Below the pieces are notes generated by a model. That model made no database searches. It was not told the DNA's origin and was given only the letters and a program-made list of their open reading frames with translations. Positions 1-8,743 of a DNA stretch of 25,280 nucleotides are shown one piece after another; within the stretch, counting starts at the first letter, position 1; each line of letters opens with the position of its first letter. This DNA comes from Candidatus Rifleibacteriota bacterium (GTDB lineage Bacteria > Riflebacteria > Ozemobacteria > Ozemobacterales > Ozemobacteraceae), in NCBI GenBank assembly GCA_029565415.1, contig JAKQOH010000193.1, forward strand, positions 1 to 25,280, written 5' to 3'. Both the position numbers and the translations under genes were made by a program.

Positions 1-679
1 GTTTCCCGCAGATCATCGAAAGCTCGTTGGCGAACGCGATGTTCACGTCGCGGAACGAGTTCTCGACCAGCTTGACCATCTCGGCCGTCGTCGCGTCGGT
101 CAGGAAGATCTCGCCTTTCACGAACACCGCGTACAGGTCTTTCGCCTTCTGGGCCGAGGCCGGGTTGATGCCGCCGATGACGCGGTCGTTCTCGACGACC
201 TCGCGCATGATCTGGCCAGGCAGGACGCGCTCGGGGCAGTGGGCGATGAACACGTCGGTGCCGATCTCGAGCCCCGACTCGGCGAGGATCGGGGCGATGA
301 TGCCCTCGCAGGTGCGCGGCGGCGAGGTCGACTCGAGAATGACCAGGTTGCCGCGCCGCAGCACCGGCAGGATCGACCGGGTCGCGGCCTCGACATACCG
401 CATGTCGGGCTTGTGGCCATCCATGAACGGCGTGGGAACGGCGATGATGAAGGCATCCGCCGGCTCGGGCCGGAGGGCGGCGCGCAGCTTTCCCGAGCCG
501 ACGGCGGCCCGGACGAAGGCGTCGAGATCCGGCTCGGTGATGTGGATGCGACCCTCGTTGATCGTGGCGACGACCGACGGGTTCACGTCGACGCCGAGCA
601 CCGAAACGCCTTTCGCGGCGAGGATGCTGCACGTGGGCAGCCCGATGTAGCCGAGGCCGATGACGCAGACCTGTTTCAT
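1..679 (-). CDS. wecC: UDP-N-acetyl-D-mannosaminuronate-type dehydrogenase (nucleotide-sugar dehydrogenase), 3' end outside window
   Basis: The first about 226 residues of an NAD-dependent nucleotide-sugar 6-dehydrogenase are present; the C-terminus runs off the window. This family oxidises a UDP-hexose such as UDP-ManNAc to the uronic acid for cell-surface polysaccharide. The reading begins MKQVCVIGLGYIGLPT, a Rossmann NAD-binding glycine motif. Further along are ESTSPP, the CPERVLPG segment followed by ENDRVIGGI that is typical of WecC rather than Ugd, and TTAEMVKLVENSFRDVNIAF, the substrate-binding helix. The ATG at 679-677 is the only start that keeps the Rossmann motif at the N-terminus; its ribosome binding site is weak. 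It begins 7 bp after the glgB stop, so co-transcription with glgB is likely. Related UDP-GlcNAc/UDP-glucose dehydrogenases cannot be excluded without the C-terminal domain. Confidence 0.88.
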   Translation of the reverse strand, partial: MKQVCVIGLGYIGLPTCSILAAKGVSVLGVDVNPSVVATINEGRIHITEPDLDAFVRAAVGSGKLRAALRPEPADAFIIAVPTPFMDGHKPDMRYVEAATRSILPVLRRGNLVILESTSPPRTCEGIIAPILAESGLEIGTDVFIAHCPERVLPGQIMREVVENDRVIGGINPASAQKAKDLYAVFVKGEIFLTDATTAEMVKLVENSFRDVNIAFANELSMICGK

Positions 680-686
680 GGCCGGA

Positions 687-2906
<2,220 letters not shown>

Positions 2907-3078
2907 GATCCCCTCCCGGCGTTCAGGCGAATGGATTGAGAGCGCCGGTATGATACCACAATCGCCCGGGACGGCGAACTGGCATTTCCCCGGAGGGTGA
3001 CGTATACTCGCCAGTGCCGGATCGCCCTCTCCAAAGCGGGGCGACGGCAATCCGAATCTCCCGGGAGGCCCTTCCCGC
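2907..3078. promoter_or_regulatory. Divergent glgB / asnB promoter region
   Basis: This 172-bp spacer separates two divergent genes. On the plus strand CTGGCA (2979-2984) and TATACT (3003-3008), 18 bp apart, form a plausible sigma-70 promoter for asnB, and GGGAGG precedes its ATG. On the minus strand TATCAT (2955-2950) is a possible -10 for glgB, but I see no good -35. It lies inside a short perfect inverted repeat, GGTAT-G-ATACC (2947-2957), which could be an operator or chance. Positions are read directly; function is inferred. Confidence 0.38.
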
Positions 3079-4980
3079 ATGTGCGGCATCGTCGGCTGTC
3101 TCAGCTTCAACGACTCGGCGTTTCGTATCACCCCAGAACGGCTGGATGCGATGCGCGACACGATGGTCCACCGCGGCCCCGACGGCGGCGCCACCTGGAT
3201 CGGCCCCGACGGCCGGATCGGCCTCGCCCACCGCCGCCTCTCGATCATCGACCTGTCCGCCACGGCCGACCAGCCGATGCATCTCGCCTCCGAGGGGCTC
3301 CACATCATTTTCAACGGCGAGATATATAATCATGCAGATATCCGGCGCGAGCTGACGGAGCGGGGACGCACCCGCTGGCAGACGGACCACTCCGACACCG
3401 AGATGGTCCTGCAGGCATGGGCGGAATGGGGCCCCGAGTGTCTCCACCGGTTCCGCGGCATGTTCGCCATCGCGCTGTGGGACGACCGGAAGCGCGAGCT
3501 CTGGCTGATCCGGGACCGGATCGGCATCAAGCCCCTCTATTACAGTTTTCACCACGGCCGTCTCACGTTCGGCTCCGAGATCAAGGCGCTGCTCGCCGAC
3601 CCCGAGCAGCCCCGCGCCGTCGACGAGGAGGCGCTCTACCACTACCTCTCGTTCCTCACGACGCCGGCGCCGATGACGCTGTTCGCCGGCATCCGGAAGC
3701 TGCCGGGCGGATGCCTGATGCGCGTCAGGCCCGACGGAACACACGAAGAACACCGCTGGTACGAGATCTGGGATCACACGAAGCCCCTGACCGGCCTTTC
3801 CGACGACGAGATCGCCCGCCGCATCCTCGAGGAACTGCGCACCTCGGTGCGCCTGCGCAAGGTCAGCGACGTGCCGGTCGGCGTCTTTCTCTCGGGCGGG
3901 ATCGACTCGAGCACCAACACGGCCCTGTTTTCGGAAGGCGAGCAGAGCCGGGTCAAAACCTTCACCATTGGATATAAAGGCGAATACAAAACCTACCGGA
4001 ACGAGACGCACTACGCGCGGCGTATGGCCGAGCTCGCCGGCACCGACCACCACGAGCGGCTGCTCGACGTCGACGACCTGATCTCGTTCCTGCCGCGCAT
4101 GGTCGAGCTGCAGGACGAGCCGATCGCCGACCCGGTCTGCGTGCCGGTCTACTACGTCTCGGAGCTGGCGCGCCGGAACGGCGTCATCGTCTGCCAGGTC
4201 GGCGAGGGCGCCGACGAGCTGTTCTGGGGGTATCCGCGCTGGAAGGCGATGCTGCAGCTGCAAAAGCTCGCCGGGCCGGGGCTGCCCCGGTTCCTGCCCG
4301 CCCTGGGCCGGACGGCGATGAGCCTGATCGGCCAGGGGGACAGCCTGCCGGCCGAGCTGCTCCGGCGGGCCGCCGAGGGCGTGCCCCTGTTCTGGGGCGG
4401 CGCCGAGGCGTTCACCGAAGCCGAAAAGCGCCGGATTCTCTCCCCGCGGCTGCGCGAGAAATTCCGCGGGTTCACGTCATGGAACGCCCTCCAGCCCATC
4501 CGGGCCGATTTCGAGGCCAAGGCCTGGGACACCTCCCCCCTCTCCTGGATGAGCTATCTCGACCTGCGGCTCCGCCTTCCCGAACTGCTGCTGATGCGGG
4601 TGGACAAGATGAGCATGGGCGTCAGCCTCGAGGGCCGCGTGCCGTTCCTCGACCACAAGTTCGTCGAACTGGCGATGAGCATCCCGCCCGACGTCAAAAC
4701 CCGCGGCGGCACCCTCAAGCATATCCTCAAGAAAGCCGTGCGCGGGGTGATTCCCGACGAGCTGATCGACCGCCAGAAGCAGGGGTTCAACGTGCCCGTC
4801 CACGAGTGGTTTTTCGACAGGCTGGGTGAAAAGGCCCGCGCCGACGTGGCCGACGTATGCCGCCAGACCGATCTTCTCGACCCGGCCGCCGCCGACGCCT
4901 ATCTGCGGCCCGGCAGGGGCAAACAGGGCTGGTATCTCCTCAACTTCGCCCTCTGGTGGAAACACTGGTTCGGAAGGTAG
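3079..4980 (+). CDS. asnB: Asparagine synthetase (glutamine-hydrolysing), class II amidotransferase
   Basis: A 633-residue ATP- and glutamine-dependent amidotransferase that converts aspartate to asparagine, or amidates another carboxylate in surface-polysaccharide relatives. It begins MCGIVG, so after Met removal Cys2 is the N-terminal nucleophile of the Ntn glutaminase domain (about 1-210; [24 protein letters not shown] at 78-85, SDTEMVL). The synthetase domain (about 240-630) has the PP-loop SGGIDSS at 272-278 and the [13 protein letters not shown] and [10 protein letters not shown] segments. GGGAGG lies about 12 bp before the ATG. Length and layout fit bacterial AsnB. Many members of this subfamily sit in exopolysaccharide or capsule loci, and the nearby wecC-like gene allows that role, but the transcription unit itself is single. 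The following gene is convergent. Confidence 0.93.
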   Translation: MCGIVGCLSFNDSAFRITPERLDAMRDTMVHRGPDGGATWIGPDGRIGLAHRRLSIIDLSATADQPMHLASEGLHIIFNGEIYNHADIRRELTERGRTRWQTDHSDTEMVLQAWAEWGPECLHRFRGMFAIALWDDRKRELWLIRDRIGIKPLYYSFHHGRLTFGSEIKALLADPEQPRAVDEEALYHYLSFLTTPAPMTLFAGIRKLPGGCLMRVRPDGTHEEHRWYEIWDHTKPLTGLSDDEIARRILEELRTSVRLRKVSDVPVGVFLSGGIDSSTNTALFSEGEQSRVKTFTIGYKGEYKTYRNETHYARRMAELAGTDHHERLLDVDDLISFLPRMVELQDEPIADPVCVPVYYVSELARRNGVIVCQVGEGADELFWGYPRWKAMLQLQKLAGPGLPRFLPALGRTAMSLIGQGDSLPAELLRRAAEGVPLFWGGAEAFTEAEKRRILSPRLREKFRGFTSWNALQPIRADFEAKAWDTSPLSWMSYLDLRLRLPELLLMRVDKMSMGVSLEGRVPFLDHKFVELAMSIPPDVKTRGGTLKHILKKAVRGVIPDELIDRQKQGFNVPVHEWFFDRLGEKARADVADVCRQTDLLDPAAADAYLRPGRGKQGWYLLNFALWWKHWFGR

Positions 4981-5068
4981 AACCCTCGCCGCACGGCCGG
5001 GACCATCCTCCGATGCCGCCGATGACGACGATGTCGCGGCTGCATCGGCGCACGCCGGGTGAAACGTC

Positions 5069-5095
5069 GAGCGGGGCGCCAGAGGCGCCCCGCTC
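5069..5095. terminator. Bidirectional rho-independent terminator between asnB and trxA
   Basis: A perfect 12-bp stem (GAGCGGGGCGCC paired with GGCGCCCCGCTC) closes a 3-nt AGA loop. It is 88 bp past the asnB stop and 20 bp past the trxA stop on the other strand. The plus-strand flank is GTTATATTAAA and the minus-strand flank has GTTTC, so neither U-tract is strong. Position between convergent genes supports a two-way terminator. Confidence 0.75.
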
Positions 5096-5115
5096 GTTAT
5101 ATTAAACCAAATATA

Positions 5116-5439
5116 TCAGAGGCCGAAGTGGTGCTTGAGCTGGTTCTCGAGATCGGCTTCGGTGGTCGCGCCCAGGTGGGTGTGAACGACCTTGCCGCCC
5201 TTGAAGAACATCAGGCTCGGGATCGACATCACGTTGAACTGGCCGGCGAGCGACTGGTTGTCGTCGACGTTGATCTTGGCGATCTTCACCTTGCCCTCAT
5301 ACTTTTTCGCCAGGTTGTCCACGATCGGTCCCATGATCCGGCAGGGGCCACACCAGGGGGCCCAGAAGTCCACCAGGGCTGCGCCCGGAAAATCCGTGAT
5401 CTCGGTCTTGAAATTCGATTCGTTCAGTTCCTTGGCCAT
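5116..5439 (-). CDS. trxA: Thioredoxin
   Basis: A 107-residue cytoplasmic thioredoxin, a dithiol-disulfide reductase for ribonucleotide reductase, peroxiredoxins and other clients. It has the active site FWAPWCGPC with Cys30 and Cys33, the cis-proline segment SIPSLMFF (Pro74), and the family's usual length. AGGAGGG sits 6 bp before the ATG, which fixes the start. It is last in a run behind DUF6132- and DUF2892-type small membrane proteins and also has its own promoter within 85 bp upstream. Nothing in the sequence is unusual; the neighbours suggest a link with a membrane redox or sulfur-handling function. Confidence 0.97.
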   Translation of the reverse strand: MAKELNESNFKTEITDFPGAALVDFWAPWCGPCRIMGPIVDNLAKKYEGKVKIAKINVDDNQSLAGQFNVMSIPSLMFFKGGKVVHTHLGATTEADLENQLKHHFGL

Positions 5440-5492
5440 TTCGACCCTCCTGTAGATTGCATGCCGTATATGCGGCGCTCGTGCTGCTACGC

Positions 5493-5521
5493 AGTGTACA
5501 CACTCACCGGCCGGATGACAA
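5493..5521 (-). promoter_or_regulatory. Sigma-70-type promoter for trxA
   Basis: On the minus strand TTGTCA (5521-5516) and TACACT (5498-5493) are separated by exactly 17 bp. The -35 overlaps the last codons and stop of the upstream DUF6132-like gene. This would let trxA be expressed independently of the upstream signalling genes. Confidence 0.6.
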
Positions 5522-5674
5522 GATCAGGCCGATCAGAAGCCCGTAGATCGTGCTTCCGACCGGACTCGACGTAATGGGGCAGGCTCCGCTGGAGCAGCCG
5601 ACGAACTTGTAGAACAGAAAGCCCGCCACGGCCCCAATGGCCGGATACGCGATCTTCAACAGAATCGATGTCAT
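5504..5674 (-). CDS. Small membrane protein, DUF6132-like
   Basis: A 56-residue protein with two hydrophobic segments (about 4-23 and 41-53) flanking a short loop, KFVGCSSGACPITSSP, with Cys27 and Cys32. I recognise the GCxxGxCPITSxP signature as typical of the DUF6132 family, whose biochemical role is not known to me. The start at 5674 is chosen for AAGGGG 8 bp upstream; a longer frame to 5827 exists but overlaps the DUF2892 gene in another frame and lacks family resemblance. It starts 5 bp after the DUF2892 stop and precedes trxA. The Cys pair beside a thioredoxin gene suggests, without proof, redox or sulfur chemistry. Confidence 0.75.
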   Translation of the reverse strand: MTSILLKIAYPAIGAVAGFLFYKFVGCSSGACPITSSPVGSTIYGLLIGLILSSGR

Positions 5675-5679
5675 CCCGA

Positions 5680-5910
5680 TCACCCCTTGATCACGGCAGT
5701 CTGCGCCGCCGAATTCTGACAACAGGACTCGAATCCCCGCCAGCGGAGTATATCTTCGAGCAGGCACCACCGCGTGATGCCGGACTGGAACAGATTGGCG
5801 CCCACGAACAGGGTCACCAGCAGCCACCAGGGGCTGTGAAGCTGCGATAGCGCCACGCTTGTCATGATGAATGTTCCCGCAACGATGCGCACGATTCGCT
5901 CGATGACCAT
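5680..5910 (-). CDS. Small membrane protein, DUF2892-like (YgaP-type transmembrane domain)
   Basis: A 76-residue protein with the DUF2892 pattern: an N-terminal amphipathic ERIVRIVAG, then PWWLLVTLFVGANLFQSGITRWCLLEDIL, giving two membrane helices and a Cys-Pro/Leu-like turn (here WCLLE, Cys49). In other bacteria this domain anchors rhodaneses (YgaP) or stands alone near thiol and sulfur genes. The start at 5910 is chosen because GAGGAGG lies 6-7 bp upstream; ten further in-frame codons exist but lack a site. Cys63 and Cys64 at the C-terminus are additional and not part of the common pattern. It lies 16 bp after the stop of the preceding gene and 5 bp before the DUF6132-like gene. Confidence 0.78.
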   Translation of the reverse strand: MVIERIVRIVAGTFIMTSVALSQLHSPWWLLVTLFVGANLFQSGITRWCLLEDILRWRGFESCCQNSAAQTAVIKG

Positions 5911-5926
5911 CGGTATCCTCCTCAAC

Positions 5927-6610
5927 TCAGGGTTCACCATTCAATAAAGCATTTCCCGTGCCACCGTCGGGAATTTCTCGTGTAATTTCCGGAGATCGCC
6001 TGTTGAAGGCCATCTGGCAGGAGCCTTTCGTCGGCGCGGGTTCGGACTGCTCGTTCCGGGCATCCCCTTTCCGGACAGAACACAGCAATTTTTGCCGACT
6101 CACTCGCATGATTTGCGTGTTTTTCATCCACCGACCGCAGGGAGAACAATCGGCCCAGGCGAGACGAAAACCACCATCATCCTCTCTCCAAGCCCCTTCC
6201 ACCTCGATTGCGGGCTGATCAAACGGCACCAGACCCGCACAGCGCAGATAAAACCGCCATGCATGCGTTTTCCCCGGGCCGGGCACGGGAGTCAGAAGAA
6301 GCGCGACGCGCCAGGAACCGGCTTGCGCGCTGTCGATCCAGCCGGGCAGATACCAGCAGTTCTCCACCGGATCGAACACCGCCGACTGCCAGATCCCGTC
6401 GCCCACCCCTCCGGCAATCATTTCCACCAGGCGTTCGAGCCCGATCCCGCCCACGGCGCCCCGGCCAAGTTCCGCCGCAAACGAACGTGCGACCCATTCC
6501 CGCCGGGCGTATTCCGGTTCGACCGTGGGAGACCCCGGGAACGTCAGAAGGAGAATTCCGACCAGGAACATCGCTCCCCACACAACCGCGTATCCGCTTC
6601 TTCCCGTCAT
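5927..6610 (-). CDS. Unrecognised membrane-anchored protein
   Basis: A 227-residue protein I do not recognise. Residues about 6-24 (GYAVVWGAMFLVGILLLTF) form one N-terminal membrane helix or uncleaved signal; the rest is predicted outside the cytoplasm. Features include ENCWYLPGW, RCAGLVPF and DCSPCGRW, so four cysteines that could form disulfides. The last about 60 residues (after GRWMKN) are more basic and low in recognisable structure, and the local GC content falls, so the true C-terminus could differ if there is a frameshift near 6100. The ATG at 6610 has GGAGG 9 bp upstream, but that site lies inside a hairpin (6615-6646). It follows the anti-sigma gene by 65 bp and precedes the DUF2892 gene by 16 bp, so it may be a target or partner of the sigma system. 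Confidence 0.6.
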   Translation of the reverse strand: MTGRSGYAVVWGAMFLVGILLLTFPGSPTVEPEYARREWVARSFAAELGRGAVGGIGLERLVEMIAGGVGDGIWQSAVFDPVENCWYLPGWIDSAQAGSWRVALLLTPVPGPGKTHAWRFYLRCAGLVPFDQPAIEVEGAWREDDGGFRLAWADCSPCGRWMKNTQIMRVSRQKLLCSVRKGDARNEQSEPAPTKGSCQMAFNRRSPEITREIPDGGTGNALLNGEP

Positions 6611-6614
6611 GATA

Positions 6615-6646
6615 AAGCCTCCATGGTTTACGTTCCATGAAGGCTT
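6615..6646 (-). promoter_or_regulatory. Hairpin covering the ribosome binding site of the gene at 6610
   Basis: In minus-strand RNA, AAGCCUUCAUGG (6646-6635) pairs with CCAUGGAGGCUU (6626-6615) across an 8-nt loop. This gives 12 pairs with one G-U wobble. The 3' arm contains the GGAGG ribosome binding site, and the stem ends 4 nt before the ATG. The arrangement would block translation until the hairpin opens. It could alternatively be a weak terminator for the anti-sigma gene, since UUUAUC follows. Confidence 0.55.
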
Positions 6647-6675
6647 CGGATGGGAACCGGGATTGGGGAAAAAAA

Positions 6676-8115
6676 TCAGCGCACGGGCTTCAACTCCGCT
6701 TTCCAGGCGGCTCCGCGCTTGACGGCGATCCATTTCATGCCGTGCGGCGGGGCGATGTCGATGCGCTCCTTTACCGTGATCCAGCCCGAAAGAACCCACT
6801 GATCGATGTCAAGCGCCCCGCCACGGATAACAGCGGCATGGGCGGCCATGATCTCCTCGATGCGCGCCTGTTTGCGGGGCGAGGCGACCGCGCCGGAGAG
6901 GTCGATGTCCCGGTCGGGAGCGGCGGATTTCGCAAAGGATTTCGGCGGCGGCGGGGCAAAGCCGGGCTCGGAAGGCGGTGTCAGGTCATCGGCTGCCTGT
7001 TCCCGTTCATCTGCCGTCGTGGTTTCGCGCAGCAGCACTCCGTCGGATTCGGCGAACGCCTCACTCGGAACGCGGGCCCGGACCGTGAAGGCTTTCGAGG
7101 CCGCAACCGCAGGCGTCACCTTCTTCTCGGGAAGTGCGTCACCAGGCTTGGGGGAAGTCGGCGCCGGCTTTGCGGCGGCAAGCTGCATGTCCGGTTTCAC
7201 GGAACGCTTTTTGGAGCCGCCCGTGAGAGGCTCGCCGACGACGACCGGCGGCCGGTTCTTGGCAGTTTCCAGCTTTTCTTCGGAGACCGCCGCAACGGCC
7301 GGAATCTCATTCTGCGCTGCCGGGCGCTCCAGGACGGGCTCGGGGGCCGGAGCAGCCTTCGAAACGGCTTCTGCACCTTCGGGAGGCGCGGCCGTCTCGA
7401 CCCGGAACACCGGGGGCGGAGGCGGAGGCGTCACGGGAGCCGCGGGAGCCGCCGCCATCGTCATCGTCTGGGCGGGCGGCTGCATTCCGGTATCGGCTCC
7501 CGCCGCCACCTCGGGCACCGGAGGTGTCACCGCGACCGGGGCCGCCGGAATCTCGGGCTGACCGCCGGGCTGCGGCTCTGAACTTCCCGCAGGGGCCGGC
7601 ACAGCAGAGGGGGCCGTCTGGACGTCGGCAGAGCGGGCAAGCTCGGTGCGCTTGTCGGCCATCCCCGACTCACCGGTCATCAGGTGGCTGACGCCCACCG
7701 CGAGCAGGAAGCCAGCCGCCGCGAACGAGAGGCCGGCCCGGAACCAGAACGTTTGCCACCAGGCCGGCTCGCGTGAAACGGGCTCCTGCGCTGCGGCACG
7801 GGGGCGTTCGACGACCGGAGCCTCGATCGGCAGCCGGGCTGGGGCTTCCGCGATCACATTCCGGGGCTCGGCAGCCGTATCAGGGGCTTCGGCAGCGGCT
7901 GAGCGGCCGGGAATATCGAGAACGCGCGCGGCCAGTTCCGACGGGGGCTCCTGGCCGACGACGGTGGCGAATCCGGCTGCCAGACGGCGCTCGAACTCGA
8001 GCCGCTCGCGGCATGTCGGGCATCCGGCGAGATGGGACGCAGCCTCGGGCTCGGCCACGCTCTGCTCGAGCAGCGCGTGATCGAGGATCTTTTCGATGAA
8101 TTCGTTGCAGTTCAT
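6676..8115 (-). CDS. Membrane anti-sigma factor with N-terminal zinc finger and long Pro/Ala-rich linker
   Basis: A 479-residue protein. The cytoplasmic N-terminus has the ZAS/zf-HC2 anti-sigma signature HLAGCPTC (His28, Cys32, Cys35; HX3CX2C), preceded by Cys3. A single membrane helix lies at about 124-145 (FWFRAGLSFAAAGFLLAVGV). Residues about 155-400 are a Pro/Ala/Val-rich, low-complexity extracytoplasmic linker. A compact C-terminal segment (about 410-479) ends ALDIDQWVLSGWITVKER...MKWIAVKRG. Its ATG overlaps the sigma gene stop by 4 bp (ATGA), the normal arrangement of an ECF sigma and its anti-sigma. By analogy it holds the sigma factor at the membrane until an envelope signal arrives. 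The length is about twice that of typical anti-sigma factors, mostly from the linker. The C-terminal segment is not one I recognise. Confidence 0.82.
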   Translation of the reverse strand: MNCNEFIEKILDHALLEQSVAEPEAASHLAGCPTCRERLEFERRLAAGFATVVGQEPPSELAARVLDIPGRSAAAEAPDTAAEPRNVIAEAPARLPIEAPVVERPRAAAQEPVSREPAWWQTFWFRAGLSFAAAGFLLAVGVSHLMTGESGMADKRTELARSADVQTAPSAVPAPAGSSEPQPGGQPEIPAAPVAVTPPVPEVAAGADTGMQPPAQTMTMAAAPAAPVTPPPPPPVFRVETAAPPEGAEAVSKAAPAPEPVLERPAAQNEIPAVAAVSEEKLETAKNRPPVVVGEPLTGGSKKRSVKPDMQLAAAKPAPTSPKPGDALPEKKVTPAVAASKAFTVRARVPSEAFAESDGVLLRETTTADEREQAADDLTPPSEPGFAPPPPKSFAKSAAPDRDIDLSGAVASPRKQARIEEIMAAHAAVIRGGALDIDQWVLSGWITVKERIDIAPPHGMKWIAVKRGAAWKAELKPVR

Positions 8116-8681
8116 AGCGCCTCGCCTACCGATCTTCCTTGCATCTGTTCACGCATGTGCGACTCGAGCCGGAGTCGCGCCTGCCGCACCCGGGTCTTGG
8201 CCGTCCCGAGCGGGATCTCCATCACCTCGGCGAGCTCCGGGAATGAGAGTCCGCCCAGGTAGACCAGGCCGATGACGAGCCGGTCGTCTTCCGACAGCTT
8301 CGACAGCGTCGCATCGATCAGTTGCGCCGCGTCTTCCCGGGCGAGCCGGTCGAGCACCGTCGCCTCGACCCGCGAGGACGGATCGGGGGTTTCCGGCACT
8401 TCATCCACCAGCACTTCGCTGCGGCCCTTCCGGCGCCACTCGTCGATCAGGAGGTTCCGCGCGATGCGGAATATCCAGGTCTGGAGTTTGCCGGTCTGGA
8501 AATCCGTGCGATGCCGCCAGATCCGCTCGAAGACCTCCTGGGCCATGTCCATGGCCTGCCCGGGCCGGCCGGTGTTCTTCAGAAAGAACTGGTATAACCG
8601 GCCACCGAACAGGCGATACACTTCCGCCCAGGCTTTCTGGGAACCGTGAGCCGCCTCCTGCCAGATTTCTTCCGGAGTCAT
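8112..8681 (-). CDS. ECF-family RNA polymerase sigma factor
   Basis: A 189-residue sigma-70 family protein of extracytoplasmic-function size. Region 2 spans about 18-88 (DMAQEVFERIW, then LQTWIFRIARNLLIDEWRR) and region 4 about 122-178 (LSKLSEDDRLVIGLVYLGGLSFPELAEVMEIPLGTAKTRVRQARLR, a helix-turn-helix). It would direct polymerase to a small regulon when released by the anti-sigma factor encoded next. The ATG at 8681 follows GAGGGTGGAGG. A 6-bp-stem hairpin (8698-8714, CGGCGG/CCGCCG) lies in the 62-bp gap after the phosphatase gene, just upstream of this ribosome binding site, and might tune transcription into the sigma gene. Which promoter it recognises cannot be told from this window. Confidence 0.92.
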   Translation of the reverse strand: MTPEEIWQEAAHGSQKAWAEVYRLFGGRLYQFFLKNTGRPGQAMDMAQEVFERIWRHRTDFQTGKLQTWIFRIARNLLIDEWRRKGRSEVLVDEVPETPDPSSRVEATVLDRLAREDAAQLIDATLSKLSEDDRLVIGLVYLGGLSFPELAEVMEIPLGTAKTRVRQARLRLESHMREQMQGRSVGEAL

Positions 8682-8743
8682 CCTCCACCCTCTGAAACGG
8701 CGGACGAGCCGCCGGGATTTAGCCCAAACCGGGCGCCTTCACC

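Noticed and set aside
2907..3314. Extended N-terminus of GlgB to 3314
   Set aside because: Would overlap asnB head-on and add 136 residues unlike any GlgB; a strong ribosome binding site supports 2906.
2923..4263. Minus-strand open frame of 446 codons across asnB
   Set aside because: Antisense shadow of a complete asparagine synthetase; no family pattern and no ribosome binding site.
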